DNA of 64,000 nt. It comes from Microbacterium sp. SLBN-154 (GTDB lineage Bacteria > Actinomycetota > Actinomycetes > Actinomycetales > Microbacteriaceae). The notes below the pieces were generated by a model. The model had not been told where the DNA came from. It ran no database searches and worked only from the letters and a program-made list of their open reading frames with translations. Below are positions 8,184 through 15,895 of the stretch, piece after piece. Positions within the stretch are counted from its first letter, which is position 1, and each line of letters opens with the position of its first letter. The position numbers were made by a program, and so were the translations under genes. The stretch lies in NCBI RefSeq assembly GCF_006715565.1, contig NZ_VFNL01000001.1, forward strand, positions 124,001 through 188,000. The letters are read 5' to 3'.

Positions 8184-9161
8184 TCAACGGTCCACTCGAG
8201 CCGACGAATCGAGCGCCCGCAGGTCGGCGCGGGTGAGCGAATCTTCCCAGTCGCCGGCGCTTGCGACGGCGGCCGCCCCACAAGCGACACCGGTCGCCAG
8301 GCGCGCGTCGAGGTCATGTCCTGCGAGAAGCTCCGCGATGTAGCCGCCGGCGAAGGCGTCCCCCGCTCCGACCGCGTCGACCACGCGTGTGCGGCGCGCA
8401 TCGGTCTCCACTATCCGGCCACGCACGACGGCGGCGGCTCCGCGCGCGCCGCGCTTCAGCACCACTTCTCGCACGCCCTGATCAAGAGCCCACTCGGCAG
8501 CGGTGAGGTCATCCCCGATCTCATGGGTGAGGAGATGCAGTTCGTCGTCCCCCACGAAGAGGAGGTCCGCCTCCGCCGCCAGCACCCGCAGGACCGGCCG
8601 GGCGGTCGCGACACTCCACAGCTTGCTCCGGTAGTTCACGTCGAACGAGACCAGCACCCCTGCAGACTTCGCGATGGCGATCGCCGCGCGCACGGTCTCG
8701 AGGGCTGACGCGCTGAGGGCTGCCGTCACACCGGTGAGGTGAAGAATGGCAGCCCCGGCGATCGATGCGGGGTCCAGATCCTCCGGTCGAAGGTGCGCAC
8801 CCGGCCCGTCCCCCCGGTGATACTCAACGCGGGTGAGATCGGGATGCCGCCGCTCCTTCACGATGAGCGATGTCGGCGAGGGATCGAGGACGGCCTTTAC
8901 CACGAGGCCCTCCGCCTGAAGGTCGGCGATCACCCGTTCGCCGAGCCCGTCGGCCCCGACCCGCCCCATCCACGTCGCGGTCCCGCCGAGTCTGACCACC
9001 GCGATCGCGACGTTGGACTCGGCCCCCGCCGTCCGCACGTGCGCGGCCGCGCTCGAACGCCAGCGGTGGTCGGAGCTGAAGGCGATGAGCGACTCGCCCA
9101 CCGTGACGAACTGCGTAAGGCCGGGGAGAGGCGCGTGCAAGATCGAGAGCGCGCCGGTCAT
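8184..9161 (-). CDS. PfkB-family sugar kinase, probably 2-keto-3-deoxygluconate kinase
   Basis: The 325-residue product starts MTGALSIL; its ATG overlaps the stop of the mutarotase gene (ATGA at 9158-9161). It has the PfkB/ribokinase hallmarks: AGAESNVAIAVVRLGG near the N-terminus, VLVSFDVNYRSKLW in the middle, and the C-terminal ATP/anion-hole signature DAVGAGDAFAGGY with the catalytic Asp. The SFDVNYRSKLW stretch is typical of KDG kinases. It phosphorylates a 2-keto-3-deoxy sugar acid with ATP in the cytosol. The KDPG-type aldolase directly downstream supports this. A 2-keto-3-deoxygalactonate substrate is an alternative. Confidence 0.88.
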   Translation of the reverse strand: MTGALSILHAPLPGLTQFVTVGESLIAFSSDHRWRSSAAAHVRTAGAESNVAIAVVRLGGTATWMGRVGADGLGERVIADLQAEGLVVKAVLDPSPTSLIVKERRHPDLTRVEYHRGDGPGAHLRPEDLDPASIAGAAILHLTGVTAALSASALETVRAAIAIAKSAGVLVSFDVNYRSKLWSVATARPVLRVLAAEADLLFVGDDELHLLTHEIGDDLTAAEWALDQGVREVVLKRGARGAAAVVRGRIVETDARRTRVVDAVGAGDAFAGGYIAELLAGHDLDARLATGVACGAAAVASAGDWEDSLTRADLRALDSSARVDR

Positions 9162-10000
9162 GATAGGACCCGCAAATGAAGTGACCAGCGCAGCGGGGCG
9201 TCGGGCGACACCTGTGCGCACCTGTCCAGTGCGACCGCCGTGGCGAGCGAGTCGAAGAAGCCGGTCGTCGGCTCGATTGCGATCACCGGTTCACGTCGGA
9301 ACATGCCCTTCTCGAGCCACAAACCGATGTACGGACACTCCCCGGACCAGGTCAACTGCAGCGCGCCGTCGGGTCTGACGAGGGTGGCGTGCTGAACGGA
9401 ACGCTCTGGGTCGGCATACAGCTTGCGGCAGCCCCCGGGCTCCAGGTCGTCGATCGCGGCCGCCGCAGGCGACCAGGCGAAGGAGCGAAGCGTGGGATCG
9501 AGCACGTCGACCACCCGGTCGACACGCGACGGGAGCTCGACGTACGTGCCCGGGGGAGCCTGGAACTGCGGGTGGGCAGCCCAGAGGAACGGAAGGGTTC
9601 TCTCGGACCTTACCCAGTAGTCGAACCGGAGCCCGTCGCCGTCCACGACGATGGTTCGGCTGAAGTCAAAGCCGTAATGCTCGTCGGACGTGGTGAGAGT
9701 GCTGCCATCGGCGACGAATGCCGCGGTCCACAGGGAGCCGTGGTCCGCAAGCGCACGGCCGTCGAGCGTGCATGCGACGATCGTCGGCGCGCACTCGTCC
9801 CATCCCGCCATCTCCGCCCGGAGGAAGTTGGCTCCCACTCTCGCAGGCGAGCCGACCGGCTGTTCGGGTTGCGCGAGCCACTCGCGTCCGGTCCTATCCC
9901 TGAGGGAGGCGACTTTTCCACCGCGTTGCGGTATCACCTGAGCTGTGAGCTCTCCGCCTCCGATGACCTGGATGCTGTCCGATTCGGGCCAGGTGCTCAT
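9158..10000 (-). CDS. Aldose 1-epimerase-like protein (mutarotase fold)
   Basis: The 280-residue protein resembles the galactose mutarotase superfamily: a beta-sandwich with GRTIVVDGDGLRFDYWVRSE-type strands, FLWAAHPQFQAP containing a conserved His, and late PVIAIEPTTGFFDSL carrying a Glu at the position of the catalytic base. Members interconvert alpha and beta anomers of free sugars. Downstream of an SDR and upstream of the KDG kinase, it probably supplies the correct anomer to the dehydrogenase. Module B has a mutarotase-like DUF4432 protein in the same role. Exact substrate unknown. The SDR stop lies 34 bases upstream. Confidence 0.75.
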   Translation of the reverse strand: MSTWPESDSIQVIGGGELTAQVIPQRGGKVASLRDRTGREWLAQPEQPVGSPARVGANFLRAEMAGWDECAPTIVACTLDGRALADHGSLWTAAFVADGSTLTTSDEHYGFDFSRTIVVDGDGLRFDYWVRSERTLPFLWAAHPQFQAPPGTYVELPSRVDRVVDVLDPTLRSFAWSPAAAAIDDLEPGGCRKLYADPERSVQHATLVRPDGALQLTWSGECPYIGLWLEKGMFRREPVIAIEPTTGFFDSLATAVALDRCAQVSPDAPLRWSLHLRVLS

Positions 10001-10034
10001 GAGCAGCGCTCGCTCGTGCGACAGGGGCCGGCGC

Positions 10035-10766
10035 TCATACTGTGGACGTCAATCCACCGTCGACGAGGATGCTCGTCCCGGTGATGTATGCCGCGTCGGG
10101 ACCCAGGAGGAAGGCGACAGCGCCGGCGACGTCGTGAGGCGTGCCGAAGCGGCCCAGCGGAATGTGGGTGAGGTGCCCGGCCCTCTCATCACGGGTCGTG
10201 CCGTTCCAGGCCCGCGTCATCACCGAGCCCGGAACGACGGCGTTGACTCGAATGGCCGGCGCGTACTCGACCGCGAGTTGGCGGGTGAGAGCCATCACCC
10301 CGCCTTTCGCGGCAGCGTAGGCGGGGTGCCTCGGCCAGGCCGCGATGGCGTGCACACTGGCGACGTTCACCACGCTCCCCCGCTCCGACAGCAGCTGATC
10401 ATGGAAGGTTGCGATTGACCGGTACACCGCCCCGAGGTTCACGGACAGTTGGTTCTCCCACTGCTCCTCGGCCAGCTCGTGCGCCGCGGCGAGGGTAAGC
10501 GTGAAGGCGTTGTTCACGACGGCGGCGACGGGCGTCGAACCTCCGTCCACACGGCGGCGGAGATCGCGCCACGACGACCGGTCTGCGACGTCCAGAAGAA
10601 CCGACTCTGCGCGGCCGCCAGCCATCTCGATCGCCTCCGCGACGGACCCCGCGCCAGCCTCGTCTATATCGGCGACAAAGATTTTCTCGAAGCGGTCCGC
10701 AAGGCGGTGGGCCGTCGCGGCCCCGATTCCGTGAGCTGCGCCGGTGACGAGTAGCGCGCCCATCAT
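10035..10766 (-). CDS. SDR-family NAD(P)-dependent oxidoreductase
   Basis: This 243-residue classical SDR has TGAAHGIG at residues 8-15 (cofactor loop), NNAF at 85-88, catalytic Ser137, Tyr150 and Lys154 (YAAAK), and the C-terminal ITGTSILVDGG. VADIDE after strand beta2 has an Asp, suggesting NAD(H) preference. Two Met codons open the frame; the gene overlaps the GH105-like gene by ATGA. In a module with mutarotase, KDG kinase and aldolase it may oxidise the sugar to its lactone, or act as a KduD-like 2-keto-3-deoxyuronate reductase/dehydrogenase serving the unsaturated-uronate branch. Sequence alone does not decide. Confidence 0.87.
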   Translation of the reverse strand: MMGALLVTGAAHGIGAATAHRLADRFEKIFVADIDEAGAGSVAEAIEMAGGRAESVLLDVADRSSWRDLRRRVDGGSTPVAAVVNNAFTLTLAAAHELAEEQWENQLSVNLGAVYRSIATFHDQLLSERGSVVNVASVHAIAAWPRHPAYAAAKGGVMALTRQLAVEYAPAIRVNAVVPGSVMTRAWNGTTRDERAGHLTHIPLGRFGTPHDVAGAVAFLLGPDAAYITGTSILVDGGLTSTV

Positions 10767-11932
10767 CGACCCTCACGCAGAAGTTCGATCACGGCGAGCA
10801 ACGCAGGTCCCTGACCCCAGGGCACAACGAATCCGCGCGGCACGTGGGCATAGTGGTCATCCACCGTCGAGGTGTACACCGCGGACGAGACCAGACGCAG
10901 GGAGCCGTCGGCGTCGAAAGATCGCGAGAGCGCCTGTGCGGCCTTACCCACGGCTTCGGCCACCAGGTCATGCCCGACGATGCCCGATCGAGCGGCACGC
11001 AGAAAGCCGGTGATCATGAACGCCGTCGTGGAGTATTCGTCGCCCGAGTCCGGCTGCGTCAGCACGACAGGCCAGTGGCCGTCCGCGCGCTGACAACGGA
11101 TCATCGCGCCGATCAGGCGCTGGACGGATGCTACGAGCAACGCCAGCTCCTCAGCATCCGCTCCACCCGGGTGAGTGCCGATCACGTCGAGCAGGCCGAG
11201 GAGCGCCCACCCCTGGCCGCGCCCCCAGCCCGGCCCGAAGAGTCCTTCCTCGCCCCGGAGGAGGAAATGGTGGAACAGTCCGTTCGCGCCCTGGAGCAGG
11301 GAGACGAACCCGCGGGCCTGCTGCAGTGCGGCTGCAATGAGGTGATCGTCGCGGAGCGCGTTTCCGAGCGCCATCAGGAACGGCGGATCGAAGTGCAGCG
11401 AGTCGACGCAGATGCAGGGTGGTGGGGATGCCAGCAACCGCCGATCGCGATCGCGCATGTCCGCATCACCATATGGCGTGATCAGGGGGGCGCTCTCCCA
11501 GAGCTCGTAGACGCCGTCGATCAGAGGCCTGCTCATAAGGTAGGTGGCGAGCTCGGCCAACCCGTCGATCAGCCGAGGGTCACCGTAGCGCTTCGCGACC
11601 GACACCAGAGCACTCCCCGGGACCGTGGCATCGAGTCGGACGAACGGTCGTGATCGCGTCTCCCATGCCCGTCCCCAGCCGTGCACGAAGGACGCCCACC
11701 TTTCCTCGTCCGAGAAATCGGCCCACGATACGAGCGCCTCGAATGCGACAGAGTCGCCGAAGTTCCATGTGGCGAACGGCAGGCGGGTGATCCCCTCAGC
11801 GAGCCCCCGGGCGAAAGACTCGTCCAGCAGAGCGGGTTCGGGTGGCCCGCTCTTCTGGCTGCGTTGCAGCCACTTGCGTGAGTCGATCTCGGCGTCGTAC
11901 GCGTGCGCGCCCCAAGCCACCCCGTCATTCAT
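10763..11932 (-). CDS. GH105/GH88-like unsaturated glycuronyl hydrolase
   Basis: The product is 389 residues starting MNDGVAWGAH; the ATG at 11932 overlaps the MBL-hydrolase stop. Two segments fit the GH105 (YteR-like) (alpha/alpha)6 fold: CVDSLHFDPPFLMALG at 175-190, where Asp177 matches the general acid, and GWGRGQGWALLGL at 235-247, the family's W-RG-GW motif. GH105 and GH88 enzymes hydrate the 4,5-unsaturated uronic acid left by polysaccharide lyases, releasing it for conversion to 2-keto-3-deoxygluconate. No signal peptide is seen, so it acts on imported oligosaccharides. No lyase gene is in the window. The match is by motif, so a different GH of the same fold remains possible. Confidence 0.72.
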   Translation of the reverse strand: MNDGVAWGAHAYDAEIDSRKWLQRSQKSGPPEPALLDESFARGLAEGITRLPFATWNFGDSVAFEALVSWADFSDEERWASFVHGWGRAWETRSRPFVRLDATVPGSALVSVAKRYGDPRLIDGLAELATYLMSRPLIDGVYELWESAPLITPYGDADMRDRDRRLLASPPPCICVDSLHFDPPFLMALGNALRDDHLIAAALQQARGFVSLLQGANGLFHHFLLRGEEGLFGPGWGRGQGWALLGLLDVIGTHPGGADAEELALLVASVQRLIGAMIRCQRADGHWPVVLTQPDSGDEYSTTAFMITGFLRAARSGIVGHDLVAEAVGKAAQALSRSFDADGSLRLVSSAVYTSTVDDHYAHVPRGFVVPWGQGPALLAVIELLREGR

Positions 11933-12906
11933 GCGAGAGCCCAACGATAGTCGCCGGGGACGCCGCTGCGGCGGACGATCCCCCGGGATTCGAGATCCTC
12001 GAGGTGGCCGATCACCGGGTAGGCCAGCGCACCCTCGGTGCCTTCCTGCGGCCATGACCCAGCCAGAGGATTCACTGCCTCGAGCAGATCGTCCAGGCTC
12101 GCCCCCTCTCGTCGGCCCAGTTCATCGACGACGATCTGCTCCAGCTCGGTCGTATACGAGCGACTTCGGTCGAGGAACAGCGACGCTTGTCGAGAGCCCA
12201 TGGTCGGGTAGTGTGCCGTCAACAGCAGAGCCGGCTCCATCGTGGCGAGCTGGGCGATCGTGCGCCGGTAGTCGTCGACGTAGCGGTAGGTGGGCGGGAA
12301 GGCGGGAGTGCCGTCCGCGAGGTCGACGGACTCTCCGAGGACCGCGTCACCGACGATCAGAACGCTCCCATCGTGAACACCGACCGCTATGTGACCCTCG
12401 GTGTGACCGGGTACGTGGTGCACCCGGACGGTGACCCCGCCGAGGTCAAGTGCATCGCCGTCCTCCACGACCCCGTCCAGCCGCCCTGCGCCGCCGACTT
12501 CGCGCATCCAGGCGATCGTCTCGGCGGACTCGTCGAGACCGTACTCCTTGGCGAAGCCCCGCCCTCGAGAGGCGAGGAAGCTCTCGATGTCTTCCACGAT
12601 CGGTCGATCTCGCTCGTGAGCGAGGAGGCGGGCGGAGGGAAGGTGAGCTCGCACGTCCTCTATGCCACCGAAGTGGTCGACATCGCAGTGCGAGACGAGC
12701 ACCGTCCTGACCGCGGCCGGTTCCACTCCCACCTCTGCGAGCGCGGGCAGCAGACTGTCCGTGATCGTGCCGCGGACGCCGGTGTCGAAGAGAAGCGCTT
12801 CCCGGTCGCCGCGAACGAGATAGAGGCTGAGCAGTCGTCCGCCGAGCATCGAGTCGATTCGGTGCACACGCGGCGCCGGTTCGGTGAGCTCGTAGTGTCG
12901 CGACAT
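11929..12906 (-). CDS. MBL-fold metallo-hydrolase (possible sugar lactonase)
   Basis: The 325-residue protein starts MSRHYELTEP (ATG 12906), one base after the crotonase stop. Metallo-beta-lactamase motifs are in order: SHCDVDHFGG (His73, Asp75, Asp77, His78), VPGHTEGHIAV, IVGDAVLG with the bridging Asp, and LLTAHYPTMG with the last His. The ~90 residues beyond the core end in a winged-helix-like segment, as in LACTB2/RNase Z-like hydrolases. The family includes lactonases and thioesterases. Between a crotonase and sugar enzymes, opening a lactone or releasing a CoA thioester are both plausible; neither is shown. Confidence 0.8.
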   Translation of the reverse strand: MSRHYELTEPAPRVHRIDSMLGGRLLSLYLVRGDREALLFDTGVRGTITDSLLPALAEVGVEPAAVRTVLVSHCDVDHFGGIEDVRAHLPSARLLAHERDRPIVEDIESFLASRGRGFAKEYGLDESAETIAWMREVGGAGRLDGVVEDGDALDLGGVTVRVHHVPGHTEGHIAVGVHDGSVLIVGDAVLGESVDLADGTPAFPPTYRYVDDYRRTIAQLATMEPALLLTAHYPTMGSRQASLFLDRSRSYTTELEQIVVDELGRREGASLDDLLEAVNPLAGSWPQEGTEGALAYPVIGHLEDLESRGIVRRSGVPGDYRWALA

Positions 12907-12907
12907 G

Positions 12908-13699
12908 TCATCGACCGCGGAACTGCGGAGTCCGCTTCTCGGCGAACGCCCGACGTCCCTCTTCGGCATCCTCGGTCATCATGATGTACGCGAAGGAGTC
13001 ATTCTCCACGAGCAGCGCGGCCTCCATCGGCAGGTTCTCAGCCGAACGAATCATGAACTTCGTCCGCTCGATCGCAATGGGCGATAGGGAGGCGATCAAC
13101 TCCGCGAGCTCGACCGCGCGGGGGACGACATCCTCTGGCTCGAGCAGTTCTTGTACAAGCCCGACGGCATGCGCCTCCTCTGCCCCCATCGGGAGCCCTG
13201 TCATCAGCAGCTTCGCCGCATGCCCGGCGCCGATAAGTCGGGTGAGGAATTGCGTCTGCCCCGATCCGGCATGCCATCCCCATCTGATCTCGCCCGCGGA
13301 GAACGCAGCGCCAGTTCCTGCAATCCGGATGTCCGAGGCGCACGCCATCTCGAGCCCGCCGCCGTAGGCATACCCGTTGACGGCAGCGATGACCGGCTTG
13401 CGAATCTGCCATACGGCCCGAACGTAGTCGCGCCGTCGATCGAATCGGTTGCGGTATTCCCAGTTGGTTCCGTACTCGCCCAGATCGTTGATGTCGCTGC
13501 CCGCGCTAAACGCCCGAGTTCCCTCGCCGCGCAGGACCACGCATCGGATGTCCGCATCGTTGTTGATCTCGTAAACGAGTTCATTCATCTGGCGGTCCAT
13601 GTCGACCGTCATCGAGTTGAGCTTGGACGGCCGGTCGATGATGAGGTGCGCGTAATGGCCTTCGCGGTCGAGTCGGACGGAGCCGGGCAACACAGACAT
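12908..13699 (-). CDS. Enoyl-CoA hydratase/isomerase (crotonase), module A
   Basis: The 263-residue crotonase starts MSVLPGSVRL, with GGAGACC before the ATG at 13699. The oxyanion-hole segments are AFSAGSDI (64-70) and GYAYGGGLE (109-117). The two catalytic glutamates of true hydratases are present as Glu117 (GGGLE) and Glu137 (SAGEI). It could hydrate or dehydrate a CoA thioester. It heads an operon of sugar-acid genes (MBL hydrolase, GH105-like, SDR, mutarotase, KDG kinase, KDPG aldolase), an unexpected setting for a fatty-acid-type enzyme. It is paralogous to the module-B crotonase at 28732-29514 (shared KPLIAAVNGYA-like and GSDI segments). A CaiD-like role with the CoA-transferase at 14568-15800 is the favoured reading. 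Confidence 0.9.
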   Translation of the reverse strand: MSVLPGSVRLDREGHYAHLIIDRPSKLNSMTVDMDRQMNELVYEINNDADIRCVVLRGEGTRAFSAGSDINDLGEYGTNWEYRNRFDRRRDYVRAVWQIRKPVIAAVNGYAYGGGLEMACASDIRIAGTGAAFSAGEIRWGWHAGSGQTQFLTRLIGAGHAAKLLMTGLPMGAEEAHAVGLVQELLEPEDVVPRAVELAELIASLSPIAIERTKFMIRSAENLPMEAALLVENDSFAYIMMTEDAEEGRRAFAEKRTPQFRGR

Positions 13700-13721
13700 G
13701 GGTCTCCAATCGGTTGCTCTT

Positions 13722-13749
13722 ATTATATGACCATTAGACCGAAAGACAA
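13722..13749 (-). promoter_or_regulatory. Promoter of the module-A operon
   Basis: On the minus strand TTGTCT (complement of 13744-13749) is followed after 16 bases by a perfect TATAAT (complement of 13722-13727). It lies between the GntR stop and the crotonase start and would give a leader of roughly 15 bases. The ten plus-strand bases TATTATATGA (13721-13730) recur exactly at 15859-15868 in the CoA-transferase/GH36 divergent region. Confidence 0.7.
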
Positions 13750-13775
13750 GTCCTGCTCTCGCGCCGGGGACGCGC

Positions 13776-14489
13776 TCACCCGTCCGCGGAGGTGGCGGCC
13801 TGGAGGATCTGCTGTACATCCTCGGCCGCTCGACACATCATCCGGTCGGTCAGTGCGAACGCCGCTTCCGAGTCCCCGTCGGCGATGGCGCGGAAGATCT
13901 CGCCGTGCTCGTCGACGAATGTGAAGTCAGCCGGATCACTGTGCATCAACGCGTCGCGCGCGCGAAGCGCCGGCTCCAGAATGACCTCGATGCGCTGCAG
14001 CAGCTCGTTGCCCGCGGCTGCGAGTATCAGGCGATGGAAGTCGAGGTCGGCTTGGATCAGCACCTCATGACTCTGACTGTCTCGCATGCGCTGGACGCTC
14101 CCCTCGAGCAACGCGATCTGCTCGGGGCTCCGACGCTGCGCCGCCATCGCCGCGGCGTGCGGCTCGAAGATCTGCCGCACTTCGCCGAGTTCCGTCAGGA
14201 GCAGGGGATCGACCGAACCTGCCGTGCGCCACGCCATGACGTCGGCATCCAGGAGCTGCCAGCGTGAGCGCTTTGTGACGTAGGTCCCGGTCCTAGGCCG
14301 CGCGTCTACAAGCCCTTTCGCCGCCAAAACCTTGAACGCCTCGCGCACGACCGTGCGGGACACCCCGAACTCGGCCAGCACGGCGTCAGGATCGATCAGC
14401 TCTCCTGGTCCGATCTGTCCGCGGAGGATCCGCGAGCCGAGCGCGTCAACGACCTGCCCATGCAGGCCACGTCCTCCGTAAGCGCTCAC
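13776..14489 (-). CDS. GntR-family regulator, FadR subfamily (FCD domain)
   Basis: The 237-residue regulator starts at GTG 14489. The winged HTH lies at about 8-75 (VVDALGSRILRGQIGPGELI, then VSRTVVREAFKVLAAKGLV). The all-helical FCD effector domain follows, with metal-ligand-type residues in DLDFHRLI and DEHGEIFRAI. FadR-type GntR regulators typically repress sugar-acid genes and are released by a carboxylate or sugar-acid ligand. It sits between the CoA-transferase and the crotonase-headed operon on the same strand, next to two promoters sharing TATTATATGA, so it most likely controls module A. No strong ribosome-binding site was seen before the GTG. Confidence 0.88.
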   Translation of the reverse strand: MSAYGGRGLHGQVVDALGSRILRGQIGPGELIDPDAVLAEFGVSRTVVREAFKVLAAKGLVDARPRTGTYVTKRSRWQLLDADVMAWRTAGSVDPLLLTELGEVRQIFEPHAAAMAAQRRSPEQIALLEGSVQRMRDSQSHEVLIQADLDFHRLILAAAGNELLQRIEVILEPALRARDALMHSDPADFTFVDEHGEIFRAIADGDSEAAFALTDRMMCRAAEDVQQILQAATSADG

Positions 14490-14567
14490 CTTGCGATCAT
14501 AGAGGCGGACCGGACCGACGGAGGAGAGCCGGCCGGTCCGAATCCGGACAGGCGCCGATTAGCACCG

Positions 14568-15800
14568 TCACCGGGCCAGTTCGGTGCGTGTCGACAGCAG
14601 GGCGCCGCTATCGATGAGACGGTCGATCGATGAGGAGTCGACTCCGGCGTCCCGAAGGATTGCGACGGAATCCGCTCCCAGCGCGGGCGCACCCTTGCGG
14701 ATCGCCGTCGGCGTGCCCGAAAGCCGGATCGGCGGCCTGACCGTCCGGACCGGCGCTCCTCGACCCGCCGAGGGCTGCTCGACGAAGGTTCCCGTCGCAA
14801 GGAGGTGCGGATCGTTGACGAGATCGGGATAGTCGTAGACCGGCCCGGCCCAGACGCCGTGCTCGTCTGCCAGCCGTACCCATTCCGCCGTCGTACCGCC
14901 GACGAACCGGTCGCGGATGTGCGCGAACACCTCGTCGCGACGATCGTGCCCGTCGTTATACGCACTGAGTGAGGCGAGCCACGGATCGTCCAGCATTGCA
15001 CCGAGGGCCGGCAGGGGCGACATGGCGAGCGTCAGCCAGCCGTCCGCAGTCCGATAGACGCCATACGGCGCGGGTATCGCTGCGTGGGCGGAAGGTTCCG
15101 CGGACCGCTGGGGATTGAAACCCGTATTGAGGTACGTGACAAGCTCCTGGAGCTGCGCGTCGAGAACGACCGAGTACATGTCGACCTCGACGTGCTGGCC
15201 ATCGCCGGTGCGCTCCCTCGACTGCAGCGCCGCCAGGATGCCGATAACCGCCTGGTACCCCGTCATGACGTCCGCCGCCCAGAGCGCGCCGGGAGCCGGA
15301 TCGTCGTCCGCTCGGCCCACGGAGAACATTGAGCCGGAGTATCCCTGCACGATCAGGTCCTGTCCCGGTCGATCCGCGTAGGGTCCGGACGCCCCGTACC
15401 CGGAGATCGAGCAGTAAATCAGTCGAGGGTTGAGCTCTCTGAGCTGTTCGTAGCCGATACCCAGACGCGTCGCGGTTCCGCGTCGGAAGTTCTGGATGAA
15501 GACGTCCGCTGAGCGGATGAGCGTTCGAAACGCCGTGAGCGCTTCGGGATCCTTCAAGTCGATCGCGAGCGAGCGCTTGTTTCGATTCACCGCGACGAAG
15601 GTCGTCATCTGTCCGTCGACGGTCTGATCGCCGAAACCGTGGGTGCGATTGAACTCGCCCCCGTTCGGACTCTCCACCTTGATCACATCGGCACCGAGAT
15701 CGCCGAGGCGCGTGCCGGCGAGGGGTCCAGCGAGCATCTGCGTCGCATCGAGAACACGCAAACCTGCGAGCGCTCCCTCACGGTGAAGATCCGTCGTCAT
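14568..15800 (-). CDS. CaiB/BaiF class III CoA-transferase, module A
   Basis: The 410-residue enzyme shows the family III pattern: LRVLDATQMLAGPLAGTRLG and GADVIKVE near the N-terminus, the NRNKRSLAIDLK segment at 72-83, and PGQD with catalytic Asp148 that forms the acyl-aspartyl anhydride. The ATG at 15800 follows AGGGAACATT. These enzymes move CoA between two carboxylic acids without ATP (formyl-CoA:oxalate transferase, CaiB of carnitine metabolism). It is paralogous to the module-B transferase at 26355-27581, and each module also has a crotonase. That pairing is the CaiB/CaiD arrangement. The acid substrate is unknown; a sugar acid is inferred from the neighbours. Confidence 0.92.
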   Translation of the reverse strand: MTTDLHREGALAGLRVLDATQMLAGPLAGTRLGDLGADVIKVESPNGGEFNRTHGFGDQTVDGQMTTFVAVNRNKRSLAIDLKDPEALTAFRTLIRSADVFIQNFRRGTATRLGIGYEQLRELNPRLIYCSISGYGASGPYADRPGQDLIVQGYSGSMFSVGRADDDPAPGALWAADVMTGYQAVIGILAALQSRERTGDGQHVEVDMYSVVLDAQLQELVTYLNTGFNPQRSAEPSAHAAIPAPYGVYRTADGWLTLAMSPLPALGAMLDDPWLASLSAYNDGHDRRDEVFAHIRDRFVGGTTAEWVRLADEHGVWAGPVYDYPDLVNDPHLLATGTFVEQPSAGRGAPVRTVRPPIRLSGTPTAIRKGAPALGADSVAILRDAGVDSSSIDRLIDSGALLSTRTELAR

Positions 15801-15834
15801 AATGTTCCCTCTCGTCGCGACGGCCCGCGGACCG

Positions 15835-15864
15835 TTGATATGTGAAGCGTTAAAATAGTATTAT
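15835..15864 (+). promoter_or_regulatory. Promoter of the GH36-like gene, in the divergent region
   Basis: TTGATA (15835-15840), an 18-base spacer, and TATTAT (15859-15864) form a plus-strand promoter 32 bases before the ATG at 15896. The same bases read on the minus strand contain TATAAT (complement of 15860-15865), so the divergent CoA-transferase may use an overlapping -10 box. Both promoters would then answer to one bound regulator. Confidence 0.55.
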
Positions 15865-15895
15865 ATGAATCCCATACATAACGATAGGGGAAGAT

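Noticed and set aside
10763..11932. A complete ulvan or pectin utilisation locus
   Set aside because: Only a GH105-like hydrolase and KDG-type enzymes are seen. No polysaccharide lyase, GH78/GH28 or KduI gene is in the window, so naming the polysaccharide would be guesswork.
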